Below are positions 27,799 to 38,200 of a stretch of 64,000 bases of DNA, in pieces. Each line of letters opens with the position of its first letter. Position 1 is the first letter of the stretch. Origin of the DNA: Lewinellaceae bacterium. Lineage in GTDB: Bacteria > Bacteroidota > Bacteroidia > Chitinophagales > Saprospiraceae. The stretch is taken from assembly GCA_020636075.1 (NCBI GenBank), contig JACJYO010000001.1:930001-994000 (forward strand). The letters are read 5' to 3'. The notes under the pieces were generated by a model. It had not been told where the DNA came from and made no database searches. It was given only the letters and a program-made list of their open reading frames with translations. A program made the position numbers and the translations under genes.

Positions 27799-29597
27799 AA
27801 CATCTTGTCCAATTCAAACTCCACCCGGCGGTTTTTAGCGCGCCCACTAGCCGTCTTGTTAGTGGCAATAGGTTTGCTCTCCCCAAATCCCTTCGACGAC
27901 AAACGCTCCGCATCAATGCCTAATTCGATCAGTCGCTGCACGCAGGTATTTGCACGGCGTTCTGAAAGGTCCTGGTTCTTTTTCGCGGCGCCCTGGCTGT
28001 CCGTATGGCCGGCAATCCGAACTTTATAGTTTGGAAAGTTATCCAGTATCCCGGCCAGTTTTTCCAACACCGGCGCCGATGCTTCGGTCAATTTATCCGA
28101 ACCTGTTTCGAACTGGATATCGCGCACAGCGGCAATGATGATCTTTTTGTCGGCCTTTTTCAGTTCCGGACAGCCATTGTTGGCCTTGGTTCCCGCCGCC
28201 CGTGGACATTTATCTTCTGCATCCTCAATACCGTCGCCATCCGTATCCGGGCAGCCCTGAAATTCCGCTATCCCCTTTTCCAGCGGACAGGCATCCTGGG
28301 CATCCTCAATGCCGTCGCCATCGGTGTCCGGACAACCGTTAAACCGCGCAAGCCCCCACACTTGCAGGCAACTGTCCAGCGCGTCCTCCACGCCATCGCC
28401 ATCCGTATCCGGACAGCCTAAAAACTGAATCAGTCCTGCCTGGTCCGGGCATGCATCTACCATATCTTCAATACCGTCGCCATCCGTATCCGGGCAGCCA
28501 AACGGCGTGATGCGCCCACCTTGATCGGGGCAATAGTCCTCATGATCGGCCAGTCCATCCAAATCGCGATCCGGGCAACCAAACAAGTGTTCCAAACCGG
28601 CATCGTCGGGGCAGGTGTCGTCGATATCCGCCACGCCATCGCCATCGCGATCCGGGCAACCGCACAGGGTGAGCAGGCCGATCTGTGCCGGGCACAAGTC
28701 GAGGCTGTCCTGTGTGCCATCGCCATCGGCGTCCGGGCAACCTTTTGCCGAAGGCACGCCTGGTACAGTCGGGCAATCGTCTTCGGCATCGGTGATGCGG
28801 TCGCCATCGGCATCCGGACAACCTTTCATGGCTTTAAATCCCGGCGCCAACGGGCATTTATCGCGCCGGTTGGGGATCCAGTCGCGGTCGGAATCCGCCT
28901 CCCGGATGCGGTGCGATAAGGTGATGCCGGCAAAGGCGTACCAATCCCGGTTACCGGAATTGCCCGACATTTCGACGCCATCCAGGCGGTCGGTCCATGC
29001 CGGGCGGAAGCCAAGTTCAAAACCGATCAGCCAGTAGCGGCCAATATCCCATTTGAAACCGCCGCCCAGGTTCAGTACCAATGCCGGATGATCAGCAGGC
29101 GCATTTTTATCGGCCAGAATTCGATCGGCCGTTACGCTTGGGTTTTGTTCGGGAAAATCGTTGTAATCTGTTTTTGTTTTAAAAAAATTATAACCGGCGC
29201 CGGCAAAGAGGTAAGGGGCAAAAATGCGCCGGAAGCGCCAGCCATTTCGGCGGCGTTTACCAAAAATATCCCACTCGAGCAGGAGACTTGTTTCGTGAAA
29301 AGTAGTGGAAAACCGAAATGCGCGTTCGGCGCGCCAGAATGGCTCAGTGAAATGGGATTCATCGCCGGAAATAGTGCCGCCCAAATAATTGAGGCGCAAA
29401 GCAAATACAGGCCCGAAATGCCGGCGCAGGAGCAGGCCATAGCCCATATCCCTGTTTTCAATATCGAAAAATTTTTCAGCGTTCACATCGCCGGCATAAG
29501 CAGTAAAGCCGCCAGCAATACCAATTTCCCAAGTTGCTTGCGCTGCGAGCATGAGGGGCGCGAGAAACCACAGGATGAGTAAACCAAGTTGTCTCAT
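27795..29597 (-). CDS. OmpA-family protein with thrombospondin type 3 repeats
   Basis: This 600-residue outer-membrane protein links the envelope to peptidoglycan. A signal peptide ends near residue 20 (LAAQ). Residues about 22-235 form an outer-membrane barrel-like domain (WEIGIAGGFTAYAGDVNAEKF). About residues 245-465 are Ca2+-binding thrombospondin-3 repeats, roughly ten copies of DxDGDGxxDxxDxCP, whose repetition is visible in the DNA at about 28200-28860. The C-terminal OmpA domain (about 485-600) has the peptidoglycan-binding set NQDLSERRA and NRRVEF. The repeat array is the part most likely to vary in copy number by recombination. Confidence 0.93.
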   Translation of the reverse strand: MRQLGLLILWFLAPLMLAAQATWEIGIAGGFTAYAGDVNAEKFFDIENRDMGYGLLLRRHFGPVFALRLNYLGGTISGDESHFTEPFWRAERAFRFSTTFHETSLLLEWDIFGKRRRNGWRFRRIFAPYLFAGAGYNFFKTKTDYNDFPEQNPSVTADRILADKNAPADHPALVLNLGGGFKWDIGRYWLIGFELGFRPAWTDRLDGVEMSGNSGNRDWYAFAGITLSHRIREADSDRDWIPNRRDKCPLAPGFKAMKGCPDADGDRITDAEDDCPTVPGVPSAKGCPDADGDGTQDSLDLCPAQIGLLTLCGCPDRDGDGVADIDDTCPDDAGLEHLFGCPDRDLDGLADHEDYCPDQGGRITPFGCPDTDGDGIEDMVDACPDQAGLIQFLGCPDTDGDGVEDALDSCLQVWGLARFNGCPDTDGDGIEDAQDACPLEKGIAEFQGCPDTDGDGIEDAEDKCPRAAGTKANNGCPELKKADKKIIIAAVRDIQFETGSDKLTEASAPVLEKLAGILDNFPNYKVRIAGHTDSQGAAKKNQDLSERRANTCVQRLIELGIDAERLSSKGFGESKPIATNKTASGRAKNRRVEFELDKMF

Positions 29598-29628
29598 CGT
29601 AAAACCGAAGGGTGATTAAAAATTTAAT

Positions 29629-30627
29629 TTATTGCTGCAAAATCCGCTCCAAATCAACAGCCGAAACCGTCACTAAATCCACTGCTGCCAGTCGTGGCAC
29701 AATTTCACGCCAAATGGGTTCCTGGCTGAAAACGGCCTTGAAAATTGGCAGCGCCTCCTCCAGTTTACCCACATTTGCAAGGGTAAGAGCGGTCCAAAAT
29801 TGTAGTTCCACTTGTGTCGGCATCAATTCCCGTGCAGTATTGTATTCTTCCATAGCCGAAGCCATGTCGTTAACTTCCACGAAATAATCGCCTTTATTCA
29901 TGTGTTCATAGGCCAAATGCACCTGATAAAGCCGACGCAACTCTTTGATTGGTTCGGCATGGTCATCGACCCGCAGATCGACCAGCACATCGTCCCAGGG
30001 TTTACCGCTGCTTTTGCCAGGCACCACCAGTATTGCAGCCGATTGCTGGCCGCGAAAATCACCACCGACAGTCTGTGCCGCTTCCAGTGCCAACAGCAAC
30101 CGGTCGGCCAGCGCGCGGCCCCGGCTGTTTTCAAAAGCATCCTGCATCGCTCTGCACACATCCGGGCCGTACATCATGTTCGCCTGTACGGAGTACTGAA
30201 GTCCTTCGATATGACAGGCAAACTGAATACACTTTGAACCGGTATGAGCAGCCACCCGCCCCTGATTGTCAACCAAAGCCAACTGGCGCACCGGCGCTCC
30301 GGGATCGTCGGCCAGCAGACTGTCGCGGGCTTCCTGTGGGCTAAGGCCACTTTTTAGCAATGAGAGCCCACGCAGGCCAAAGGATTTATTGACAAACGAC
30401 TGCGTAGCAACCACACCTACACCTGCCTCCGCCCAAGACACCACCGTGCCTACACTGAACCAGTGGCTTTGAACAGCAACGCCTAACTCCCCAGTCGCAC
30501 TATCGCGGGCGACGATGGAAAAGGTGTGGGCCAAGGGCTCGGAACCGTGAACCGGACGGGTTGCCTGATTTTGCGCGGCAAGCATACTACTACCCAGAAG
30601 TAGTAGTAAAAGTAGGCGGATGTACAT
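29629..30627 (-). CDS. DUF1028 family protein with TPR-like tail, exported
   Basis: This is a 332-residue protein when started at the ATG at 30627. The longer frame starts at a TTG at 30660 that overlaps the -7 box and is rejected. A signal peptide (MYIRLLLLLLLGSSMLAAQ) is followed by the DUF1028 domain, an Ntn-hydrolase-like fold (FSIVARDSATGELGVAVQSH, GVGVVATQSFVN, VDNQGRVAAHTGSKC, LRVDDHAEPIKELRRL). Residues about 240-320 contain two TPR-like helical repeats (AMEEYNTARELMPTQVELQF, LEEALPIFKAVFSQEP). The enzymatic activity of DUF1028 is not established. Its own promoter and the terminator at 30728 separate it from the CHAT operon next door. Confidence 0.88.
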   Translation of the reverse strand: MYIRLLLLLLLGSSMLAAQNQATRPVHGSEPLAHTFSIVARDSATGELGVAVQSHWFSVGTVVSWAEAGVGVVATQSFVNKSFGLRGLSLLKSGLSPQEARDSLLADDPGAPVRQLALVDNQGRVAAHTGSKCIQFACHIEGLQYSVQANMMYGPDVCRAMQDAFENSRGRALADRLLLALEAAQTVGGDFRGQQSAAILVVPGKSSGKPWDDVLVDLRVDDHAEPIKELRRLYQVHLAYEHMNKGDYFVEVNDMASAMEEYNTARELMPTQVELQFWTALTLANVGKLEEALPIFKAVFSQEPIWREIVPRLAAVDLVTVSAVDLERILQQ

Positions 30628-30657
30628 ACGCACAACGGGTTGCGTGATGAGTTGGCG

Positions 30658-30665
30658 CAAAAGTA
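30658..30665 (-). promoter_or_regulatory. -7 box TACTTTTG for the DUF1028 gene
   Basis: On the minus strand this reads TACTTTTG and ends 31 bp before the ATG at 30627. The TTG at 30660 that opens the longer frame is part of the box, so it cannot be a translated start codon in the resulting mRNA. Confidence 0.6.
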
Positions 30666-30727
30666 CAATGCTCAGGCACTTTCCCGACTTTTCACACCGC
30701 TTCCCGCTTGTTAAAGTCCGTTTTCAT

Positions 30728-30752
30728 AAAAAAATAGCCGCATAATGCGGCT
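30728..30752 (-). terminator. Terminator after the CHAT gene
   Basis: The hairpin agccgca/tgcggct (30736-30742 and 30746-30752) is followed on the minus strand by a run of seven T (30728-30734). It lies 37 bp past the end of the CHAT gene. Confidence 0.8.
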
Positions 30753-30788
30753 CGGGAATATGCGGCAAGGCAAAATCCCAAGCTGCTT

Positions 30789-33521
30789 TTATTCTACCAG
30801 CACAAACCCTGCCCAGACATACGGGCTACCGAAATAACGCTTCCGAAGGGTTGCTTGTGCAGCCATAAAAGCATCCGGTATAGGCAATTTCTTATCCAGA
30901 TATTGATGATAAAACTCCTGCATGAGCTCTCCGGTTTTTTCGTCATTTACCTGCCAGAGGCTCATTAAAAGGTATCGTGCTCCGGCAATCTTGAAAGCAC
31001 GCTGCAGGCCGTACACCCCTTCATACCCCGCCAGTTCCCCAAGCCCTGTTTCACAAGCCGAAAGCGCGACCAGATTGGTTTTAGAGAAATTGAGCTGGCT
31101 GATTTCATAAGCAGTCAAAATCCCGTCTTCACCGGATTCAGGCGCTCGACCGGTTGTCCAGGTTGTATTTGCACCTGCCAGGATAAGCCCGGATCGAATC
31201 ATAACCTGGTCGGAGGCCTGAAAAACCAGATTTTGATCATCCAGCGCTACACCGGAATGCTTTAGGCTTTCCGGTGGTGCCGGAAAAAAATAGCCGTGTG
31301 TTGCCAGGTGCAATATCACCGGAATATCACTTGTGCGACCAATTTGCTTTAGCACATCCTCGCCAGCAGTATTTCCGGTAAATAGTTGGTATTCAAGTCC
31401 ATTATTATTTAGAATATCGGCGATTTGGCGCACTTCCATCAATGTGGCCGGAAGGTATTTCCAGGCTTTTGGCGCACCCTGAGTTGCTGCGAATATCGAA
31501 GTCAGGGCCGGATCGGTTATTAATCCGTTTCCTCGTTCCGATCCGGATATTTCAGGTTCAAGGCCAGAGTCGTCCTTATCATACCGGATACCACCAAACA
31601 GCATCGCCGACTTACCCGCCAGATCAACCGGATGCGTTTTGCGCGTTACCAACTGCCGTGTACTGCCAAGCAGCACCACCTGTCGTTTGTCGGCAACGAT
31701 CTGATGATCATTTGCCGGAAGTGCACTCAGATTCAGTCGGTGTAACAAACCTGAGGGTGAACAATATACCCGGTAACAGCCTTTCAGTAAGCTATCGAGA
31801 GGTTGCCAGATCAGGGCATAGGCAGCCAAACCAGTCGGTGTTTGGTAGAATGCATCGATCTGGTCGGGATCATTGCCCGCAGGCAGCATACGCGCCAGAT
31901 TTTTTTCTTCAAAGAGCGGGATCAGTTTTGGCTTGTTGTCGCCATACCGCAGCACCAAGGCCGCGTACAAAATACTGTCTGTGGGTTCGGGGTTAAAGTA
32001 ATGGAAATGCACAAATTCGACGGCCGCTTCACCGGGTTTGAGCCTGGCATAGACGGCATCCCAAGGCACTTGTTGCACCAGATCGCCTAAACCGGCCACC
32101 TGCTGCACCAGCGCTTTTTCCGCAATATTCACCGAAGTTTCCAGCAATTCCACATCCTGCCGCTGATCGATGGGTTTGGCATATTCCCTTGCCAAACGGC
32201 GGCGGTACGATTTCAACACATCGTTCTGGCGCATCGCTGTGGAGTCAGCATTAGCCAGGTTTTTAATCTGCAAGGCGGCGTACAACAAAAATCCTTTGTA
32301 AAACAAGGCGTTATTGTAACAATCAGCGGCAATGGCAGGCAGGGTCAAATTGACCTGGTTAGCAAAGGAATAATAATGATCCAGGTCGGTCAGAAAGAGC
32401 TGGACATAGGCATCCAGTTCCCGGTCAGATAAAAAATGCGTGCCGTTGGATAGCAGCGATTTTGAGATGGCGCTTGCTTCCTGAAACAAGGGAGCAGCTT
32501 CCGTATACCTGCCTTGAAGGGCATATAACTGGCCCAGTTTATTCAAACTAAGGGCTAAATCTGGATGCCAACGACCCAGCGTTTTTTCGCGAATGGTGAT
32601 CGCTTCAAGGTAGCTGGCTTCTGCGTCGGCAAAGCACCCGATTTTCTGATACAGCACACCCAGGTTATGCAAACATTCAGCATACCCCGGATGCTCAACA
32701 CCCAGCGTAGCTGCCCAAATCGACTTGGCTTCGAGAAAATAAGCCTCCGCATCATTGTAACGCCCCATCTCGAGATAAAGCAGCGCCAGGTTGTTCAAGC
32801 TGCCTGCGTAATGCTGGTGGTTTTTGCCCAACGTTTGTTCCCGAATATTTTTTGCCTGCAGATATAGCTTTTCCGAGGCATCATACCGCCCTTCACAATA
32901 GTACAGCACAGCCAAATTGTTCAAACTGGCGGCGTATTCGCGACTGGTTTTGCCCGGATCGACTTCCCGGATGGCGATAATTTCCAGGTATAATTGTTCC
33001 GCAGCGTCAAAACGCCCCATCCGGTTATATAAAATGGCCAGGTTGCTGAGGATGCGCGGGTAATCGGTATCGTTTTTGGTCAGTTTAGCTTCCAGGGTTT
33101 GCAAGGCCTGTTGATACAGCATTTCTGAAACCTCATACCGACCCAGATCCTTATACAAAACCGCCAGGTTGTTCAGACAACGGAAATAATCCCGCCCCCG
33201 ATCCACTTTTTCCCAAAGGGCCTTTGCTTCCAAATAAAAAAACTCCGCCTGCTCATACTGCCCGGAGATGTAGTAGATCCGCCCCAGGTTGAACTGACAA
33301 AAAGCGTAAGCGCTACTTTCACGGCCGGCAGCCTGAAAAGCCAGGGCTCGCGCGTTTTTCACCTGTTCCAACGCTTCGTCGTATTGTCGTTGCCGGGTAA
33401 GTTTTGTCGAAATGCCCAACAAACTATCTACCTCCATCATCCAGGCAGGCTTCGAATCTGCATCCTGCCCATTCAATGAAAGGACCAGCAAGCAAAACCA
33501 CCATGCGAACACGATTTTCAT
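30789..33521 (-). CDS. Exported TPR-CHAT caspase-like protein
   Basis: This 910-residue protein has a signal peptide (MKIVFAWWFCLLVLSLNGQ), so it acts outside the cytoplasm. Residues about 30-380 are eight or more 42-residue TPR units of the kinesin-light-chain type (LNNLAVLYYCEGRYDASEKL repeated). After a helical linker, the CHAT domain spans about 640-910 with the caspase-type catalytic pair H742 (HLATHGYFFP) and C823 (LSACETGLG), then GVYGLQRAFKIAGARYLLMS. CHAT proteases in other systems are activated by a TPR-bound partner and cut specific proteins. The gene is third in an operon with an ECF sigma factor and a membrane anti-sigma-like protein (8-bp spacing). A role in cutting an envelope regulator, perhaps that anti-sigma-like protein, is inference. 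Confidence 0.92.
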   Translation of the reverse strand: MKIVFAWWFCLLVLSLNGQDADSKPAWMMEVDSLLGISTKLTRQRQYDEALEQVKNARALAFQAAGRESSAYAFCQFNLGRIYYISGQYEQAEFFYLEAKALWEKVDRGRDYFRCLNNLAVLYKDLGRYEVSEMLYQQALQTLEAKLTKNDTDYPRILSNLAILYNRMGRFDAAEQLYLEIIAIREVDPGKTSREYAASLNNLAVLYYCEGRYDASEKLYLQAKNIREQTLGKNHQHYAGSLNNLALLYLEMGRYNDAEAYFLEAKSIWAATLGVEHPGYAECLHNLGVLYQKIGCFADAEASYLEAITIREKTLGRWHPDLALSLNKLGQLYALQGRYTEAAPLFQEASAISKSLLSNGTHFLSDRELDAYVQLFLTDLDHYYSFANQVNLTLPAIAADCYNNALFYKGFLLYAALQIKNLANADSTAMRQNDVLKSYRRRLAREYAKPIDQRQDVELLETSVNIAEKALVQQVAGLGDLVQQVPWDAVYARLKPGEAAVEFVHFHYFNPEPTDSILYAALVLRYGDNKPKLIPLFEEKNLARMLPAGNDPDQIDAFYQTPTGLAAYALIWQPLDSLLKGCYRVYCSPSGLLHRLNLSALPANDHQIVADKRQVVLLGSTRQLVTRKTHPVDLAGKSAMLFGGIRYDKDDSGLEPEISGSERGNGLITDPALTSIFAATQGAPKAWKYLPATLMEVRQIADILNNNGLEYQLFTGNTAGEDVLKQIGRTSDIPVILHLATHGYFFPAPPESLKHSGVALDDQNLVFQASDQVMIRSGLILAGANTTWTTGRAPESGEDGILTAYEISQLNFSKTNLVALSACETGLGELAGYEGVYGLQRAFKIAGARYLLMSLWQVNDEKTGELMQEFYHQYLDKKLPIPDAFMAAQATLRKRYFGSPYVWAGFVLVE

Positions 33522-33529
33522 ATTCCTGG

Positions 33530-34426
33530 TTAATCCGTTTTAGATGGAGCATTAAAGGAAAACCGCCCAACCCAAATTGTCTTGAACCCCTCCGAAATAT
33601 CCGAGCCGCGCTGTTGCCCAAGCACCAGGTAGTACAAGCCCGGGCGCAAGCGCATTGTTTGGTCGAGATGAAACTGAAAAGTGTCACTTCCGGAAGGCTC
33701 CGGTAATATTGTCGTAGCCCAATGCGGCTTTTTATTCGTCCAGGCTTCCGGGCGATTGGTGTAAAGGAACAAGCGCAAGGGCAGAAGCATCGCTAAGGAA
33801 TCGGCACGTACTGTTCCACGAAAAACCAAGGGCAAGGCGCCATTTCGGGAATGAAACGCATCATCCGGGAGGGGTTTATCAATTTGTACCTCCAGGTTAC
33901 CGGCACCCCGAATATTACCGATGCGTGCATCCAGAGTGGGATTTGTGGCAAAATCCGCAGGGTCAGCCTGAACGAGCAAAGACGGCGTTTGGGGTGTTTG
34001 CCCCGAAGGGATCTGCACAGGCTGCTGAGGAGCCGGGGTATCGGCAAGGTGGTCCTTGCTATTCGTGTCCGGTTGTTCGACTGCGACCAACGCTGCCTGA
34101 TCGGGCTGCCCCGAACGCAAAGCCCACCAGGCAGCGATAACCAGCATAAAAAAAGCCGCAGCAATTCCCACAAGCCGGAGGCCGGGGTGTACTTTCCACC
34201 GGAATGCAGGCCTGGATTGGGGTTGCTGCACCACACTTGCCAGTGTTTCACGGAGGTGCAGCAAAGCGGGGTCACTCAAGTGCTCGTACATGGCGCGTTG
34301 AAGTTGGACCTCCGCGCGAAAATCCGGGTCAGTGGTCAGGCGTTTTTCTACTGCCAGCCGCTCCTTTTCCGGCAAGCTGCCTTCGATGTATTGCTCTATA
34401 AGTTCGTGTAATGCTTCCTCGTTCAT
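33530..34426 (-). CDS. Single-pass anti-sigma-factor-like membrane protein
   Basis: This 298-residue protein has a cytoplasmic helical N-terminus (residues 1-60: LHELIEQYIEGSLPEKERLA) like the anti-sigma fold of many Bacteroidota, one transmembrane helix at about 83-103, and a periplasmic region of Pro/Thr-rich linker plus a beta-rich domain (about 165-298). The zinc-binding HxxxCxxC of classical ZAS domains is absent. It sits between the ECF sigma gene upstream (23-bp gap) and the CHAT gene downstream (8 bp). The layout suggests it holds the sigma factor at the membrane and senses an envelope signal. Confidence 0.75.
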   Translation of the reverse strand: MNEEALHELIEQYIEGSLPEKERLAVEKRLTTDPDFRAEVQLQRAMYEHLSDPALLHLRETLASVVQQPQSRPAFRWKVHPGLRLVGIAAAFFMLVIAAWWALRSGQPDQAALVAVEQPDTNSKDHLADTPAPQQPVQIPSGQTPQTPSLLVQADPADFATNPTLDARIGNIRGAGNLEVQIDKPLPDDAFHSRNGALPLVFRGTVRADSLAMLLPLRLFLYTNRPEAWTNKKPHWATTILPEPSGSDTFQFHLDQTMRLRPGLYYLVLGQQRGSDISEGFKTIWVGRFSFNAPSKTD

Positions 34427-34449
34427 ATTTTAAACCAAAAGGCAATCTG

Positions 34450-35010
34450 TTAAAGTAACTCCGGATAAGCCGGATCGTTTTTCACCAGCCGAGTCAAATA
34501 CTGCTTGCATTGCATCTTGCGTCGTCGGGCATAAGCATCACTGGCATAGCCCATTTGCTCCGCAATTGCCTCCATGGGCGTTTTTTCAAAAAATAATTTC
34601 AGCAGTTTTTGACAGTCCGCGCCTAGTTTTTGGAAAGCATTCCAAAACAAATTCCCCCGTTCCACAAACAGTTCATCGGCTTCAGTAAGTGCGGGGTCTT
34701 CCATGTATTTGATATCAACGGAAAATGTGACCTCGGAAGTGGCAGATTTTTTTGTGCGCCGGTTCAGCCAGAGGTTGCGGCAGATGCCATAAAAGAAGGT
34801 TCCGAACTGGCTGGTCAGTTGAAAACCGGGCTGCCGCACTTTTTGATAAACAATCAGCACAGCATCCTGAAAAACATCCTGTACATCGCTATCCGACCCG
34901 CCATAATCGGTAAGCAAGCGGCGGATGCGTGGCAATTGTTCGGCATACAATTGCCGGAGGACATCAGCGTCGCCATTTTGAATGGCCTTGACAAAATCCG
35001 GTTGTTCCAT
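34450..35010 (-). CDS. ECF-type sigma-70 factor
   Basis: This is a 186-residue sigma factor when started at the ATG at 35010; the longer frame starts at TTG 35097, upstream of the -7 box. Region 2 is visible at about residues 15-85 (DVQDVFQDAVLIVYQKV, the -10-recognition and melting helix) and region 4 at about 115-185 (GADCQKLLKLFFEKTPMEAIAEQMGYAS, helix-turn-helix). Regions 1 and 3 are absent, as in ECF sigmas. It begins the three-gene operon with the anti-sigma-like and CHAT genes. Autoregulation is plausible but unproved. Confidence 0.9.
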   Translation of the reverse strand: MEQPDFVKAIQNGDADVLRQLYAEQLPRIRRLLTDYGGSDSDVQDVFQDAVLIVYQKVRQPGFQLTSQFGTFFYGICRNLWLNRRTKKSATSEVTFSVDIKYMEDPALTEADELFVERGNLFWNAFQKLGADCQKLLKLFFEKTPMEAIAEQMGYASDAYARRRKMQCKQYLTRLVKNDPAYPELL

Positions 35011-35054
35011 CTTGGTTTTACTTTTTGAGGTATCAGGGGGAAAAGTTGCGCTTT

Positions 35055-35062
35055 CAAAGATA
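35055..35062 (-). promoter_or_regulatory. -7 box TATCTTTG for the sigma/CHAT operon
   Basis: On the minus strand this reads TATCTTTG, 44 bp upstream of the ATG at 35010. It suggests basal transcription by the housekeeping sigma factor. Confidence 0.5.
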
Positions 35063-35261
35063 AGGGTTAGGCCGCAGCTTCGAACAGGTTGGAGCAACTA
35101 TAATCTTCGGGAAAATGAACAGCCTTGTGTCACAATTCCGGTGGTGGTCAAATTAAACGGATATACACTCAAATCCAATCCTTTCAGACGTCTGTTCGCC
35201 TTCGGTTTTACCCGAAATACCTGCCAAATGATTTTCAAACCACCACCAATTCATTACAGAC

Positions 35262-38200
35262 ATGAGCGAACAATTTTTCCCAACCGCCCCCCACAATCCC
35301 TTTCTGCGTTTCAGGCAGTTCTATTTGCTGCTTTTCAACCTGATACTCTTTTCCCAGGGGACAGCCCTGTTTAGCCAAAACTTTAAAACTGTGCTCGGCC
35401 CATCCAGGAAGGTCGAATACCCATCCTACACCTGGGATGGCCAGCCACTCAATACCGGTAAGTACGTCCAGGTTTCCGGCACGAATGCCTACACGGGATT
35501 GGCATCCGGAATTTTGCTAAACCGCCTGTTACCCGACGGGCATGAAGAACTGAGCGTTTTAATCGGCGACAAAACCAACCAGTATTCCTATGAGCCGCGT
35601 ACCATTGAGCATAACCAGGCCAGCACCCCGGGGGATGTATTGTTGTACATCGGGGGGCTGCGCAAAACGCTTACCGGCAGGCCCGCGGCTTTCCTGATCC
35701 CCACAACTGGCACAGGCGAATTACGGTCGGGTGGCGGCTATTTGCAGGGGCCGCTCGGCGCCAGCCAGTCCGAAACCGTAATGGCCGTCGAACGGCTCTC
35801 CGGTGGCGATGTGGTGGCTGTTGGGACGACGGAAACACAAGCCGCTTTGAGTTCCACCCGAAATACTTTTTTTGCTGCCCGGTTCAACAGCACCCTTTCT
35901 ACCGGAAAATGGTCGTTTCGGTACGCCGTTCCATACCGGTCAAACCTGAATTATACCGTACATGAGGCTTGCACCGGTAAAATTCTCACCGGCAGTGCCA
36001 TGACCGAAACCGAAGTGCTGGTTTTGACCGGTAGCGCCTATGCCACCAGCACTCCCACTAAAAAGCACACCTTCGCCTGTTGTATCGATGCCAGCAATGG
36101 CAATGTGCTCTGGACAACGGAAATCAGCTCGGCACTTGTGTCGGACGAAGGCCTGGATATCGTTCAAAATGTCGGTACCCGCGAATTTTTAATCGTTGGC
36201 TATGCCGTTGATTCCGACCCGGACAAGACCCGGCGCATGTGGGTTTGCAAACTAGGTCCCAACGGCAACTTTCTGGGCGGCAGCACCTTTTCACTCCTGG
36301 ATGGAAATGACCTGAATTTTGTGGCCCGCGACGTCTGTTTATCCATCAACACCAATGGGTACGTGACCACTGGTTACCGGGAGATGACCAATCCGGACAG
36401 CACCAGGCGTCGGGTAACTTTTGTGATGGAAATTTCACCAGCAGCACCTTTTACCCCCATATGGGCGCAATGGTATGACAAAAGCGACCCGTCGATCGAT
36501 GCCGACGAAAGCATCCATGTGGTTTCAAACTCTGGTTATTTCGTTACGACCGGTTCAAGGGCAATGCTTCCGGATCGCTACGACGCCTTTGCCCTGCAAA
36601 TAAGCGGCAGAGAAGTACCAACAGGCAGCAATTGCCCGGGCACTGATTTTACCCCGGATACCAAGTTGCGCGGAAGTGCTACTGCGGGAGTTGACTTTCG
36701 CCAAACGGCAACTTACTGGAGCCTGGTTCCGATGGCCAGTCCCACTCCGGTTGATCCGGAGGAAGACTGGTGCGGGCCGGGCCCGATTCCGGTGCGTGTC
36801 CATCGGGCTCTTGCCTTGTCGTGGACCGGCTATTTTGACACCCCGGTCAGCTTTTCCACTTTTCTGCAACAGGCGCACACCGTGACTTTCCGCTTTATGC
36901 CCCAATTTGCACAAGCCTACGATGGACCGGTACTCGCAGAAAACGGCAGTGGCAACTACTTCATCGGGCAGGCCGACTATAGCAATGGAGCGTACCCGAA
37001 AACCCGGTTGCGGATAGCCATTGGCAGCAAAACGGAGGTTTACGAGGTCCAGTTGCTCGACAGCGCCTGGTACCACATGGCACTAAGCTGCAAGCCGGAA
37101 AGAGACCTGAATACCGGGGCTGTAACCCTGGTTTTTACGCCTTATTTGAATGGGAAGCAGCTGGCGCCAAACCTGCGTGTTTCACCCGATGATTCTCAAC
37201 TGCCTATGAAGAGTTTCCTGCGCCTGGGCAAACGGACAAACGGGGTGGAAACGGATAACGAGGACGCGCAATTCTATGGCCTGATCGACGATGTCGTTAT
37301 TTTCAATAAAGCTATCAGCCCGAGCGAACTTATCGCATTGCTGAAAAACACCGATATCGCGGCACTGGATGATCCCGGCCTTCAATCAGCCCGCATTGCC
37401 GTGTTCGATTTCAATGAATCCACTACCCTTCCGGCCCTTCATGGGGCGGCTACAATCGTCGATATTTCAGCCGACAAATCCAACGCAACAGACAACCTGC
37501 AACTGCCGCTTCCAACAGCCCATGCCATAATGACGCTACCGTTTCCGCCCGGTGAAGCCTGGAAAGTGATTCAGGGAGTAGACAGTTTTGGCCTCAACCC
37601 TTCGCATATCGGGCGGTCGTCTTTTTGCTGGGATTTTGAGGTAAACGGATATGAACACTACAATCCATACCCGATGGGAACGAATGGCGCACCGGCCTAT
37701 GCTGCTGCTTCCGGCATCGTGTCGTCGGTAATCGACAATTATGCGCCCTTAAGTTTAATAAGCAACAACATCATTGAAATACAAACCGGCCCCAAGGAGT
37801 ATTACGGTTACATGCACGGCCTGCAAGGGACGGCCATGTATAAAACCGGAGATTTTGTGCAATCGGGTTTGCCCCTGGTGTTAACCGGCAATGTCTGCAA
37901 AGGCCCAAAAGCCTGCGGCTACCACCTCCATATGGGTGTTACCAACATGCCCAATGGATCCAGCAACTTTGTTTCCATCCCGATTGCGTTTTCGAATTAC
38001 GAAGTGTACAACCCCGAAACGGCTGCCTGGGAATTCGTTGCGCGCGGCATGCCAGCCGGCGGCGCGATCATACGCAATCCGCCGATACCCGATTTGCCGT
38101 ACCGCTTTGTTGCTGTTTGGGAACAGACAAATGTCGGTGAGTACCAGGCTTATGGCTGTACGAAAGCTGATCTGATAAAGGCGTACAATGGCATGTGGGC

